DNA of 64,000 nt, taken from NCBI GenBank assembly GCA_018660835.1, contig JABJJN010000072.1:1-64000 (forward strand), written 5' to 3'. Source of the DNA: Gemmatimonadota bacterium. GTDB lineage: Bacteria; Latescibacterota; UBA2968; UBA8231. A program made the position numbers and the translations under genes. Shown here one piece after another: positions 52,212-61,476 of this stretch. A model generated the notes under the pieces. That model did no database searches and had not been told where the DNA came from. It saw only the letters and a list, made by a program, of their open reading frames with translations. Position 1 is the stretch's first letter, and each line of letters opens with the position of its first letter.

Positions 52212-53589
52212 GTTTTCGTCCACGTCACGAATTGTGTGGTTTGGCGCCGCACTGTGCCTGGCCGCCACCGTGGGGTTGCAGAGCATCGACGATCTGGCTC
52301 TCAGAGTAGAGCAGGTGTGGGCGTGGTCTCTGCTTTGCCTGGTTGGCTGCGGTCTCATCGTCTGGCGAGTGCGCCAGGCGCATGTCTCCCTCGGGGTCAT
52401 TCTCGTCACTGCGGCGTTGATGCGACTGATTTTGCTGCCGACGGAGCCAAGCCTTTCTGAAGATATCTATCGCTACCTCTGGGATGGTCGCGTGCAAAAC
52501 GCCGGGATGAATCCCTATACCCACGCACCGGATAGTGAAGCGGTCGCCCACCTGCGCGACTCACGATGGAGCCGCATCAATCACCGCCAGGTGCCCACGG
52601 TCTATCCTCCCTTCGCCCAATGGATCTTTGCGGCAGCTACCGGGCTCGGTGGCGGCGCGACAAGTCTGAAGTTTGTGCTCCTGTTGTTTGATGCCATCAC
52701 CATCTGTGCCATCATGGGTCTCCTGCGACAGCGACATCGGGACCCGGCCTGGGTCTCGCTATACGCCCTGCATCCCTTGCCCCTGCTGGAGATTGCCGGG
52801 TCGGGGCATGTGGATGCAATCGGCATCGGTGCACTGATGGCGAGTCTCTTCTGGTTGGGTCAGTCGCGCCGGTGGCTGGCAGCGGCAGGCCTCGCCGTCG
52901 CGACAATGGCCAAATTAATCCCCGTCATCTGCGCTGTTGCCTTCTGGCGCCACTGGCGGCCTGTCCATCGTGGCTGGTCAACGTGGATTGATCCACGACC
53001 TCGAGTGCCCTTCGCCCTGACGGCTGGGCTGATTGTCGGTGGATACGCAGTCTTCCTTGCAGATGGCACCGATATTTTTCGTGGGCTCCAGACATATGCT
53101 CTTAAGTGGAGATTTAACGATAGCGTCTTCTCGATCGTCTATGATCTACTACGAGATCCGTCTCTCACCTGGGACGATCCGGCCCTGTTACTTGCCCGCA
53201 AGATTTGTGGTGCCCTGTGGATCGGATGGATGCTTTGGGTTATGCGCTGGCGAGATCCACTGCGGATCAGTTTCGGGCTCCTCGGAGCCTACATCGTGTT
53301 GTCACCCACGGTCCATCCTTGGTATTTGCTCTGGGTCCTGCCATTTCTGTCCGTCTTCCCGAGACCGGCATGGATCTTCTGGAGTTGGTCAATCCTGCTG
53401 TCCTATGAAGTGCTAACTGGCTATCGGCAGAGTGGGATATGGGAACCATCGTCGTGGGTGTGGTGGGCGCAGTATGCACCCTTTTTCCTCCTGCTTGTTG
53501 TCGATGGTTGGCGGCTGGGGAGCAATCGTTGGCAGACCAGATGGGCGCAGAATGCACCCAAGGAACAGTCTTTGGCATCCGACGTCTGA
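52180..53589 (+). CDS. GT-C-like membrane glycosyltransferase (GT87/mannosyltransferase-like)
   Basis: The 469-residue protein has about ten hydrophobic segments. 'LPTEPSLSEDIYRYLWDGRVQNAGMNPYTHAP' in the first periplasmic loop has the acidic motif of polyprenol-phosphate-mannose-dependent transferases, with Glu-Asp as likely catalytic pair. 'QVPTVYPPFAQWIFAAA' is also shared by that group. It would add a sugar to an envelope glycan using a lipid-linked donor. It overlaps the NlpC/P60 gene by 32 bp, suggesting coupled expression. The exact family is uncertain. Confidence 0.75.
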   Translation: MQAPAASFWTEFSSTSRIVWFGAALCLAATVGLQSIDDLALRVEQVWAWSLLCLVGCGLIVWRVRQAHVSLGVILVTAALMRLILLPTEPSLSEDIYRYLWDGRVQNAGMNPYTHAPDSEAVAHLRDSRWSRINHRQVPTVYPPFAQWIFAAATGLGGGATSLKFVLLLFDAITICAIMGLLRQRHRDPAWVSLYALHPLPLLEIAGSGHVDAIGIGALMASLFWLGQSRRWLAAAGLAVATMAKLIPVICAVAFWRHWRPVHRGWSTWIDPRPRVPFALTAGLIVGGYAVFLADGTDIFRGLQTYALKWRFNDSVFSIVYDLLRDPSLTWDDPALLLARKICGALWIGWMLWVMRWRDPLRISFGLLGAYIVLSPTVHPWYLLWVLPFLSVFPRPAWIFWSWSILLSYEVLTGYRQSGIWEPSSWVWWAQYAPFFLLLVVDGWRLGSNRWQTRWAQNAPKEQSLASDV

Positions 53590-53596
53590 GGTTTGG

Positions 53597-53632
53597 AGGG
53601 AATATGGCTTGTTAGTGGTGCGTATATTCCCT
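53597..53632 (+). promoter_or_regulatory. 9-bp inverted repeat ahead of the envelope operon
   Basis: AGGGAATAT (53597-53605) and ATATTCCCT (53624-53632) form a perfect inverted repeat with an 18-nt spacer, about 60 bp upstream of the TPR lipoprotein gene. The arm and spacer lengths suit a dimeric repressor or an RNA hairpin. No clear -35/-10 pair was found around it. Confidence 0.45.
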
Positions 53633-53694
53633 ATTTCCAGATGGTGAGTCCCCAGATCCCCTGTCGTCATCCACGCAGAAATTCTCGGACATCT

Positions 53695-54459
53695 ATGGTA
53701 TCAAGACGAAACTCGATCACCTGTGCACTGTTGGTCGCTGGCCTCACACTCAGTGGCTGCATGCAAACAGTGCGCCGTCCAACTCAAAGTGCGCCATGGT
53801 GGGCAACGCAGGTCGATCTCGAATCGCCGTCATCAGCAGGTGGAGGTGTAGCGGACTCGCTGGCTGCAAGCCGGCTGGATTCCAGCACTCACGATGCAGT
53901 GGATGACATCAGCCGTGCGGACTCGCTGGCAGTCGCTCCTGATTCCGAGACATCGACGAGCCTGCCCATGGCAGGACCACGGATCTACGGCATCGGCCCT
54001 ATCGAGCAGTCCGAGGAACACGACCATCCAGACGTTGTAGAGTTGAGTGACGCCCAGCGCAGGCAGATGCGAGACTCGGCAGCCAGGCGCAGTGGCGAGG
54101 AACGTGATCGGGTAGAACAGGTGAATGCGTATGCCCTATGGTGCGTCGAACGCGAGATGTGGGCAGAAGCACGTACCCATCTGGAGCAGGCCGTGGCAAG
54201 AGACAGTCTGGCCTCGAGTCTGCACAACAATCTGGGCATCCTGTACGAGCGCCTCGGTGAACCCGTGAAGGCACGTGCAGCGTATGAACGCGCCCTCGTG
54301 CTCCAACCGGGCAAGGGTGCGTATCAGAGCAATCTTCGCCGTCTGGACGGTGCCGATGTCAGCCACTCAGAGGACGACAAGGAGCATCTGCGACGACGAA
54401 GCGACTACGATCAGAGTGGTGATCAAACAGACGATCTGTTCAGAATGGTGCATGATTGA
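53695..54459 (+). CDS. TPR-containing lipoprotein
   Basis: The signal 'RRNSITCALLVAGLTLSGCMQT' ends at a lipobox (LSGC). A Ser/Ala/Asp-rich linker (about 40-115) leads to tetratricopeptide repeats at about 145-220: 'NAYALWCVEREMWAEARTHLEQAVARDS' and 'SLHNNLGILYERLGEPVKARAAYERALVLQPGK'. The C-terminus is acidic. TPRs suggest a scaffold at the outer membrane. ATG 53695 is chosen from the signal peptide. The next gene starts 8 bp before this stop, so the two are translationally coupled. Confidence 0.85.
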   Translation: MVSRRNSITCALLVAGLTLSGCMQTVRRPTQSAPWWATQVDLESPSSAGGGVADSLAASRLDSSTHDAVDDISRADSLAVAPDSETSTSLPMAGPRIYGIGPIEQSEEHDHPDVVELSDAQRRQMRDSAARRSGEERDRVEQVNAYALWCVEREMWAEARTHLEQAVARDSLASSLHNNLGILYERLGEPVKARAAYERALVLQPGKGAYQSNLRRLDGADVSHSEDDKEHLRRRSDYDQSGDQTDDLFRMVHD

Positions 54460-57400
54460 GAACCGAAAAGGTCCGCGCGTGATTATCCCCTCCCTGTTTC
54501 GCACGCTCGTGTTGTTGGCGGCATGCCTCATGCTGCCCATTCCATCTGCTGCTCAGGATATCGTCTCTTCTCAGTTGCGTCAGGGGTTTGGTCGCAACAA
54601 GGTCCGCTACAAGGCCTTTGACTGGCACTTCGTGGAGAGTGAGCATCTGCTGCTCCACTACGAACCAGAATTTGAAGATCTCGCCGATCGAGCCGTCGAA
54701 TACCTCGAGGACGCGTACGCCCACATCAGCGGGATCATGCGACATGAGCTGTCGACGAAACCACCGATCGTCATCTTCAAGTCACACTATGAGTTCCAGC
54801 AGACCAATATCATCCAGTCCTTCCTGCCTCCCGGTGTCGCCGGTTTCGCCGAGCCTCTGAGATATCGGATGGTCATCCCCTTCAATGGGGATCTGGATGA
54901 CTTCAACAATGTCCTCACCCATGAGTTGATGCACATCTTTCAGTATGACGTGGTCAACCGGGGACCCGTCAAGCGGATTTCTAATCCCATTGCCAGTCCA
55001 CCGACGTGGATCATGGAGGGGATGGCAGAATACTCGACGCAGGAAATGAATACCATCGATGAGATGGTCCTGCGCGATGCTGTGCTCACGGATGGCCTGA
55101 TCCCGCTGGAAGTGATGGATGCGAGCTGGCACTATCTGCCGAATCCCTTCCTCGCGTACAAGCAGAGCCACAGCATCGTCGAATATATCGCGGACAATTT
55201 CGGTCCTGAAAAAGTGAGCCGCATGCTGCGCGCCTGGGATCGCCAGAGTGGCTCAGATCGTCTGCTCGAACGCCTGATAGATATGGACATGGAGGCCCTC
55301 GACGAGCGCTGGCAGGCGCATATGCGCAAAACCTACTGGCCGCTGCTGCAGACACGGGACTACGTATCGGAATTCGCTGAACGCATTATAGAATCAGACG
55401 ATTTCTTCGGACTCTATACGTCTCCCGACTGGTCTCTGGGGGGCGACATGCTGGCCGTGCTGAGCACCGACGGTGTTGAGCAGCATGTAGACATCATTCG
55501 AATAAGCAGTGGCAAGCTGGTCGAACGCGTCAGCAGTGGTATGCGTACGCGGCAGTATGATGATTTGACGTTCAACGATGGTACCGTCGCCTGGGGTGCC
55601 GATGGACGTACCATCGCGTTCGTCGCAAAGGACGGATCTGCAGACCGGATTTTGCTCTGGGACCTGTACGACAAACGCCTGGGGACTTCCTTCACATTTG
55701 AAGGGATTGAGATCATCGAAGGTCTTGATTTTGATCCCACCAGTGGACGTCTTGCTTTTGTCGGCACAGGCTACGGCCAGAGCGATGTCTACGTCGTCGA
55801 CACAGCGACGGGTGAGCTGCAGCAGATCACTGGCACACCACAACGCGACAGTTACCCTTCCTTCAGTCCTGATGGTCGCTATCTGGCCTACAGTGCCAAG
55901 CAGGGCCACCAATTCGACATTCGCGCCTACGACTTTGACAATGATACGGTGTCGACGATTGTCGCTTCACCGACTGATGATCTGTGGCCCGAGTGGCTCC
56001 CCGCAGGCAACAAGATCCTCTTTGTCTCCACGCGCGACGGGATCAACGATCTGTTCGTCTACCATATGGAGCAGGAGCAAGAGTATCGGCTCACACGTAC
56101 CGTCAGTGGCATCATGGCGCCGCGATTGTCTCCGGATGGTCAACAGGTCGTTATGAGCACGTACTATCATGGGCGTCGTGAACTGTATCTAATGGACATG
56201 CCTTCCTGGCCGGAGATCAGACGCAAGGATGGAGAACTGGCCGCGCGTGCGAGCGGCGCATCTGGCCAAGAGGCCGCCGCAGCGAAGGTCGACAGGGCAG
56301 AACAAGCGCAGTCTGTGTCGCAGCCAATAGAGAGGGTCGAGACTTCCACGCGCCTGGGTCTGGAGGAGGCAGTGGCCCTGCTCGCCCAGAAGGAACGCGG
56401 GAACCAGGCCGTGAAACTCGCGGACACACGTACAGATATGAGTGATGAGACGATATCGAGCGTCTCCTCGTCACCGACTGTGGCCACTGCCGACATCGAG
56501 TTGTCGAGTTTCTTTGACGACGACCTCGACCTGGAGCACCTGCCACGTCGTCGATATCGGCCAAAGCTTGAATTCGACGGTATTTCCTTGCAGGCCGGTT
56601 ACTACTCCGGCTTCCTGTCGGGTATCGCCCAGCTGAGCATGAGTGATCTGCTAGGCAATCACTCTGCGAGTATGTTCACCGACTATGTCGGGTCACAGGA
56701 GATCAGCAATGATTTCACCTTCGCCCTCAGCTACGCCTATTTCGGTCGTCGCGCCACGTACAGCGCGACGATATTCAACTGGAATCAGTATTACAACGAC
56801 ACGCAGGGGCGCGGTCCAGTCGGCGGCTACTACCCCGTTGGCACAACAAGCCTGACACAGGGGCTGATTCGATCACGACAAAGTGGCCTGCTCGCGGACG
56901 TCACCTATCCTCTCGATGTGTTCCGTCGAGTCGAACTTTCATATTCCTTCGTCGACGAGGTTCGTGAGGTCGCCTGGCCTGTGACAGAACCGGTAGAGGC
57001 TTTTGGCACACACCTGGTCAAGACAGCCTATGTCCATGATTCACTGAACAATGGACTCCTTGGCCCGACGGCGGGACGCCGCTACTACATATCGATCGGA
57101 CGTGCCTTCGAGCTTGTGGATGGCGATCGATCCTTCACGCATCTGGAAGCCGACTATCGTCACTATTTCAGACTTGGCAGGTGGTCCGTTTTGGGAATCC
57201 GGGGAGTCGGAGTCGGTTCACTCGGCCGCGACGGGCTTGCCTACAATCTGGGCGGCCCTGCCTGGTTTCTGCCATTCTCTCCTGGTTACAACCTCAACCT
57301 GGGTCCGCTGCGGGGTTATTCATTCTCCGAATTCAGCGGCTCTCGTGTGGTACTGCTGAATTCGGAAGTTCGCGTTCCCTTCATTCGCAATATCACCTTT

Positions 57401-57679
57401 GGCTGGCCGGGGAATTTCGCCATCCCCGCCGTGGACGGTGCGTTTTTCGTCGATGTGGGGGGAGCCTGGAACAAGGGCCAGGATCTGAACCTGTGGCCGT
57501 TGCAGGATCCTCTGATTCCATACAGTCCCGCCACGGATGAAGCACGACTGCAGGGCGGCATGGGCTTCAGTTTCCTCGTCTACTTTTTGGCACCACTCAA
57601 CTTCGAATTTGCGCGCCGCACAGATTTCCGCGAATACTCCGACTGGCGCATGCATTTCAGCTTCGGTAAGGCCTTCTAA
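54452..57679 (+). CDS. Zinc metallopeptidase/beta-propeller/outer-membrane barrel fusion
   Basis: This is a 1075-residue protein. A signal peptide ends at 'LPIPSAAQD'. The first domain resembles the peptidase MA/gluzincin group, with 'NNVLTHELMHIFQYD' (HExxH) and a downstream Glu in 'IMEGMAEYSTQE'. Middle repeats are TolB/PD40 beta-propeller blades ('DSYPSFSPDGRYLAYSAK', 'APRLSPDGQQVVMST'). After an Ala/Glu-rich linker, the last 360 residues alternate hydrophobic and aromatic residues and end in Phe ('MHFSFGKAF'), as outer-membrane barrels do; the final part recalls BamA/surface antigens. It is probably a surface protease or an assembly factor. Confidence 0.85.
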   Translation: MIENRKGPRVIIPSLFRTLVLLAACLMLPIPSAAQDIVSSQLRQGFGRNKVRYKAFDWHFVESEHLLLHYEPEFEDLADRAVEYLEDAYAHISGIMRHELSTKPPIVIFKSHYEFQQTNIIQSFLPPGVAGFAEPLRYRMVIPFNGDLDDFNNVLTHELMHIFQYDVVNRGPVKRISNPIASPPTWIMEGMAEYSTQEMNTIDEMVLRDAVLTDGLIPLEVMDASWHYLPNPFLAYKQSHSIVEYIADNFGPEKVSRMLRAWDRQSGSDRLLERLIDMDMEALDERWQAHMRKTYWPLLQTRDYVSEFAERIIESDDFFGLYTSPDWSLGGDMLAVLSTDGVEQHVDIIRISSGKLVERVSSGMRTRQYDDLTFNDGTVAWGADGRTIAFVAKDGSADRILLWDLYDKRLGTSFTFEGIEIIEGLDFDPTSGRLAFVGTGYGQSDVYVVDTATGELQQITGTPQRDSYPSFSPDGRYLAYSAKQGHQFDIRAYDFDNDTVSTIVASPTDDLWPEWLPAGNKILFVSTRDGINDLFVYHMEQEQEYRLTRTVSGIMAPRLSPDGQQVVMSTYYHGRRELYLMDMPSWPEIRRKDGELAARASGASGQEAAAAKVDRAEQAQSVSQPIERVETSTRLGLEEAVALLAQKERGNQAVKLADTRTDMSDETISSVSSSPTVATADIELSSFFDDDLDLEHLPRRRYRPKLEFDGISLQAGYYSGFLSGIAQLSMSDLLGNHSASMFTDYVGSQEISNDFTFALSYAYFGRRATYSATIFNWNQYYNDTQGRGPVGGYYPVGTTSLTQGLIRSRQSGLLADVTYPLDVFRRVELSYSFVDEVREVAWPVTEPVEAFGTHLVKTAYVHDSLNNGLLGPTAGRRYYISIGRAFELVDGDRSFTHLEADYRHYFRLGRWSVLGIRGVGVGSLGRDGLAYNLGGPAWFLPFSPGYNLNLGPLRGYSFSEFSGSRVVLLNSEVRVPFIRNITFGWPGNFAIPAVDGAFFVDVGGAWNKGQDLNLWPLQDPLIPYSPATDEARLQGGMGFSFLVYFLAPLNFEFARRTDFREYSDWRMHFSFGKAF

Positions 57680-58380
57680 TGCAGCGCTGGTTAATTTCCC
57701 TGCTGGTCCTTTCCCTGATGGCCTGTTCGGGACGTGTTCCTGGACGTAGTACAGTGCCCGTTGAATTTCGCGCCCCATCGGTCCCCGATTCGGAAGTTCA
57801 ACCCATCCTGCAGGATGTCATGGTCGTCGGCGTCGTATCCGAGACAAACATTGAGCCTCAGCGCAATGTTGATATCGAGCGGATCATGGGCCGATTGACA
57901 GACGCCACCGCTCGTGGGCTACGAAATCTGACGGATCGGCGCGTCGTGAGTCAGGACGAGATTCGCTGGCATTTCAAGGATATTGTCCTCGACTCTTCCC
58001 ACGTTTTCAGTGACAGTGTGATGCTGCAGATGCGGGAGGATCTTGAGTTGGACGCGCTCGTGCATGTGTCCCTGCGCGGCATGGAAGCGCACATGACGGC
58101 CGTGTCTCCTGGTCCCCAGGGCCGCGCCGTACACGCTCCTGGTGTAAATCTCACAGTCGAACTCGAGTTGACGTTGGTGAATCTCGTCAGCGGCGACCGC
58201 TGGACGCAGAAGGGTAAGCGGAGCAGTTGGGAACCTGTACAGCGAGACGTGGTGGGTGGGGGAGATCGCACAGAGCAGCAATTGCTGACCGCTCTGGCTG
58301 GCCCCATGCGTGAGTTCCTCTCACGGGTGTCTCCTCCTCCGCGTCGACAGCTTCGTCAGTTCGATGTGAGTGGTGACTGA
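57679..58380 (+). CDS. Lipoprotein of unknown function
   Basis: The 233-residue protein begins 'MQRWLISLLVLSLMACSG' with a lipobox. The rest looks like a mixed alpha/beta periplasmic domain ('VDIERIMGRLTDATARGLRNLTDRRVVSQDEIRWHF', 'LDALVHVSLRGMEA', 'VNLTVELELTLVNLVSGDRWTQKG'). This layout recalls LpoB/CsgG/TolB N-terminal domains, but I cannot name the family with confidence. The ATG overlaps the last base of the preceding stop. It is the final gene of a three-gene operon ended by the terminator at 58428. Confidence 0.78.
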   Translation: MQRWLISLLVLSLMACSGRVPGRSTVPVEFRAPSVPDSEVQPILQDVMVVGVVSETNIEPQRNVDIERIMGRLTDATARGLRNLTDRRVVSQDEIRWHFKDIVLDSSHVFSDSVMLQMREDLELDALVHVSLRGMEAHMTAVSPGPQGRAVHAPGVNLTVELELTLVNLVSGDRWTQKGKRSSWEPVQRDVVGGGDRTEQQLLTALAGPMREFLSRVSPPPRRQLRQFDVSGD

Positions 58381-58427
58381 TTCCCACTCACTCATTCTGC
58401 CATTCACTAGTCTGACAATCGTATGAC

Positions 58428-58468
58428 AAAAAGGGCGCCCCTCCTGCAGGAGGGGCGCCCTTTTTTCT
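58428..58468. terminator. Strong bidirectional intrinsic terminator
   Basis: A 17-bp perfect stem including GGGCGCCCCTCC is capped by TGCA and flanked by A5 on one side and T6CTTT on the other. It works in both directions: for the plus-strand envelope operon ending at 58380 and for the minus-strand lipoprotein gene ending at 58489. Confidence 0.95.
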
Positions 58469-58488
58469 TTGGGGATGGATCCGTGCGT

Positions 58489-59208
58489 CTAGCGCTTCTT
58501 CTTCCGCCTCTTGGCTGCTGAGCTTCCACTGCTCTCAGAGGAGGAGGAGGTCGTTGAGGACGACGTACTGGATGTCGTCACACGCCCACTTGATGCGGCT
58601 GGCCGCGTCGTTCGTACCGCTGACGTCGTCTTGCGTTCTGGCTGGGTGCGCTGAGTCCAGGCACGTTCAGCTTGGCGCTGTTTGCTACGCACTTGGGTGG
58701 CGCGCTCCGCGTCGGAGAGCGGATCACTGATGGAGCCGACGCCCTGTCCCTGGTTCCGTACGAGGGTATCGAGAGACTCAGTCGTGATCAGTTGGTAACC
58801 TGGTGGAATGTATGCACCGCGTGAGTCCTGGTAATACGGATCGTAGCCGTAGCCATAGGGCCCGGCGTTGGAACCGTAACCATAACCACCCGAATAGAGG
58901 CCTCCGTAGGGCCCGTAGGCGTAGGGTGAACCAAATCCATACAAGCCGTACAAGGAGTCATAGCCAAGGACTGGAACGCCGGCAGACTGCCGTGGGCCAT
59001 AGCCATATGGGTAGTGATCACTGTCATCGAAGTCGCCTACCCTGGGTGATACTGAGGCGTCATCAGCATCCCAGGTGTAAGCCTCGGTCGTTGACCGAAC
59101 AGCACCCTGAGAAGCGAAACCAGGTGCCTGCAGCAGCGTATAGCAACCACTGAGCGCCAGTGCGCTGATGGCGGTGGCGATCCAGACGACGGTGGGTCGG
59201 CGGATCAT
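58489..59208 (-). CDS. Gly/Tyr-rich repetitive lipoprotein
   Basis: The 239-residue protein has a signal with lipobox ('VWIATAISALALSGCYTL'). A low-complexity stretch at about 65-145 is built from YGYG, YGPY, YGLYG and GGYGYG units, and the Ser/Thr/Arg-rich tail ends in KRRKKKR. Such Gly/Tyr repeats are seen in surface adhesive or structural proteins, but no family was recognised. ATG 59208 has GAGGAGGAAG just upstream, an excellent ribosome site. The promoter-like pair at 59287-59314 precedes it. Confidence 0.8.
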   Translation of the reverse strand: MIRRPTVVWIATAISALALSGCYTLLQAPGFASQGAVRSTTEAYTWDADDASVSPRVGDFDDSDHYPYGYGPRQSAGVPVLGYDSLYGLYGFGSPYAYGPYGGLYSGGYGYGSNAGPYGYGYDPYYQDSRGAYIPPGYQLITTESLDTLVRNQGQGVGSISDPLSDAERATQVRSKQRQAERAWTQRTQPERKTTSAVRTTRPAASSGRVTTSSTSSSTTSSSSESSGSSAAKRRKKKR

Positions 59209-59286
59209 GGCTTCCTCCTCTGAGTCAGAAACGACTGCACCTGGCAGGCTGATCGGGCTCAAGATCACCCGAGGCCTCATGACTTC

Positions 59287-59314
59287 AATGTACTGATGCG
59301 CGATGAAGCGTCAA
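59287..59314 (-). promoter_or_regulatory. Promoter-like pair for the Gly/Tyr-rich lipoprotein
   Basis: On the minus strand, TTGACG (59314-59309), a 16-bp spacer and TACATT (59292-59287) are preceded by a run of T. Transcription would start near 59280, about 70 nt before the ATG. It lets this gene be expressed separately from the upstream barrel genes. Confidence 0.5.
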
Positions 59315-59323
59315 AAAAAGATA

Positions 59324-60640
59324 TCAGAACCGATAGGAGACGCCCAGCAGCACGCGCTGAAGCGTCGCCTCCTCGCGCAGCCGCGAAGCCCCCGCACCCT
59401 CGACCTGCTCATACGAACCTCGTATGAAGGTCAGATCGCAGCGAACGGTCTCCTCCAAAAAGAGGCCCACTCCTGCAGTCAGGTAGGTGCGATCCTGGAC
59501 GGCACTGACCAACGGATTCGTCTGTTCATCTACCGCCCGCTCCGGATCTCTGGGGCCGATGAATGGCAGCGGGTCAGAATACATTCCCGCTCGCAGATCT
59601 ACGCCTACCTGCGGCAGTTGATATTCGGCGCCAAGGTGCCACCGAATCACATCATCATATTGACGCTCGAAGTCGGCATTGGTTCGAAGTTGAGCAGCGT
59701 CGGTGTCGGTGTATTCGGTCTGTGACCATTCGGTGGCACGCAAGCCGACAGCCAGCAATAGCTGTGGCAGAGGCCGATACGATCCGCCGATGCCGAGTGA
59801 AAGTGGCAGAGAAAGCTTGTACTGACCGCGAGTCTTTTCACTCGCTGCGGTAAAGACGCTTCCATCATCCAGCTCTACAATGCTGAAAGCCGTATCTGGT
59901 GGTGCTAGATAGGTGTAGGAAATCTCATGAGTCGCACCGGTGGTCACAGCAAGTCCCAACCGTAGACGAGGATTGTCGCGTGGAGCTCGAACCATCGCAC
60001 CGAGGGTGGCTGTGAAAGCTCTCTCGTAGTCGTCGTTGAACTGTTCGCGGTCGACGAAGCGGCGCTCAAAGAAATAATCGTCTGAATCGACGGAGATGAA
60101 TTCGTTGCTGACCTCGTCCTCTCCTGAGACGATGTTGATCGCCAGTCCCATGGACACGGAGGGACTCACATCCACTGCCGCCGCCAATGACGTAGTCGTC
60201 AGATTTCCTTCGTGACGAAAGCGATCCTCGATATCCAAACTGTCGAGTCGTCCGCGGACCTCGAGACCCCAGTCAAAGTCGCTGACACGATTGATACCGG
60301 CCGCGAGAACGAAACTACCTCGCGCAACAGGCCAGGGGAGCACGAACCCCAGCGAGCCAAACTGGGTATTCTTCACCTGAGCAGTCGCTGAGACTCCGCC
60401 AACACTCGCGTCGTTCTCGAAACTATGGCGATTCAACGAGACGTAGAGTTCCCGCTGACGAATCTGGGCCAACCCGGCGGGGTTCCAGAAAACGGCCGTG
60501 AAATCATCGGCGACACCGACATAGGCGCCTCCCATGGCCATGGAGCGATTGCCCACGCCGGCAAAGTTGCCGATGGCGCGCTCCTCCTGCGCTGCCGCAG
60601 CCGTGACCAAGACCATCATGAGAACCAGCCCGCGGCGCAT
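59324..60640 (-). CDS. OmpP1/FadL/PorV-like outer-membrane barrel protein
   Basis: The 438-residue protein has a signal peptide ('RRGLVLMMVLVTAAAAQ') followed by 'NRSMAMGGAYVGVADDFTAVFWNPAGLAQI', the N-terminal hatch signature of FadL/TodX and PorV-type proteins. Amphipathic beta-strands fill the rest and the chain ends in 'LLGVSYRF', a C-terminal Phe signal for barrel assembly. FadL relatives move hydrophobic compounds, whereas PorV is a type IX secretion shuttle; the sequence alone does not decide. It is the fifth gene of the minus-strand operon that starts with the histidine kinase. Confidence 0.82.
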   Translation of the reverse strand: MRRGLVLMMVLVTAAAAQEERAIGNFAGVGNRSMAMGGAYVGVADDFTAVFWNPAGLAQIRQRELYVSLNRHSFENDASVGGVSATAQVKNTQFGSLGFVLPWPVARGSFVLAAGINRVSDFDWGLEVRGRLDSLDIEDRFRHEGNLTTTSLAAAVDVSPSVSMGLAINIVSGEDEVSNEFISVDSDDYFFERRFVDREQFNDDYERAFTATLGAMVRAPRDNPRLRLGLAVTTGATHEISYTYLAPPDTAFSIVELDDGSVFTAASEKTRGQYKLSLPLSLGIGGSYRPLPQLLLAVGLRATEWSQTEYTDTDAAQLRTNADFERQYDDVIRWHLGAEYQLPQVGVDLRAGMYSDPLPFIGPRDPERAVDEQTNPLVSAVQDRTYLTAGVGLFLEETVRCDLTFIRGSYEQVEGAGASRLREEATLQRVLLGVSYRF

Positions 60641-60684
60641 CAGAGCTTCACCGTCGTCAAAACTTTACCCATGGGATGCTCCTC

Positions 60685-61476
60685 TCAGAAGCTTTCCGTA
60701 TAACGCACAACCAATTCACGACTCATGTCCGGATCCGGGCCGATTCCGTCTCCCTCCGCATTCTCCAGCACATTCTTGAGCAGAAATCCAAGGTGCAGTC
60801 CATCAGTGGGCGACCAGAACGCGCCCAGATTGAGATACCCCCGCCCAGAGCCCAGGGAATCGTCGCCATTGTCGTTGAGAGCGAAGTCATATTCTCCAGC
60901 CACGATGAGCTCTTCATTCACAGTTTTGTCGAGGCCAACCCAACCGGTCAACCCATCATCGTCCTCATCCTCGCGGCTACGATTGGCGCCGGCGTGCACG
61001 CCGAACTGGCCAAAGCCGGAGACGTAATTCTTGCTGAGTGCGAGAAAAAATCCTTTCGATTTCACCTGATAGCGCTCGCCGACATATCGACCATACCCCT
61101 GGGTTTCATAGCCGAGAGTGAATGCTGGCAAGGAGGCATTCTCTTCGATGAGTCGGTATCGAGCTGCCGCCTCAACCCGCGGGTACCAGTTGACGGCTCC
61201 GTCGCCGATGATGCCCTCGCCACCAAAAGACAGTCCAATGGACAGACGACGCATGATGCCTGCTGTCAGTTGGCCCTGCAAGCCGCCTTCAGGAAACAGA
61301 CGCAGGTCTGCAGCAAAGCGCCCTTTGTCCACGAGGCCCGCTGTCGGATTGTCGACGAGGCGGATCAACTCTACGGGGTCCTGTGACTGAGCCGGTGTGC
61401 CGATGATGGTGGCCGTCGCCACGGCGACCATCGTCCAGTGTAGCGTCTTGGTTGCTGTTTTTCTGCTGTTGCTCAA
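60685..61476 (-). CDS. Predicted outer-membrane beta-barrel protein of unknown function
   Basis: The 263-residue protein has a signal peptide ('TLHWTMVAVATATIIGTPAQSQ') and regular amphipathic strands ('GRFAADLRLFPEGGLQGQLTAGIMRRLSIGLSFGGEGI', 'GYLNLGAFWSPTDGLHLGFLLKNVL'). It ends in 'VVRYTESF' with a terminal Phe, so it is probably a small barrel. It starts at TTG overlapping the tsaE stop (TTGA), with GAGG about 8 nt upstream. No family was recognised. Its coupling to tsaE and the PorX-like gene is unusual. Confidence 0.72.
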   Translation of the reverse strand: MSNSRKTATKTLHWTMVAVATATIIGTPAQSQDPVELIRLVDNPTAGLVDKGRFAADLRLFPEGGLQGQLTAGIMRRLSIGLSFGGEGIIGDGAVNWYPRVEAAARYRLIEENASLPAFTLGYETQGYGRYVGERYQVKSKGFFLALSKNYVSGFGQFGVHAGANRSREDEDDDGLTGWVGLDKTVNEELIVAGEYDFALNDNGDDSLGSGRGYLNLGAFWSPTDGLHLGFLLKNVLENAEGDGIGPDPDMSRELVVRYTESF

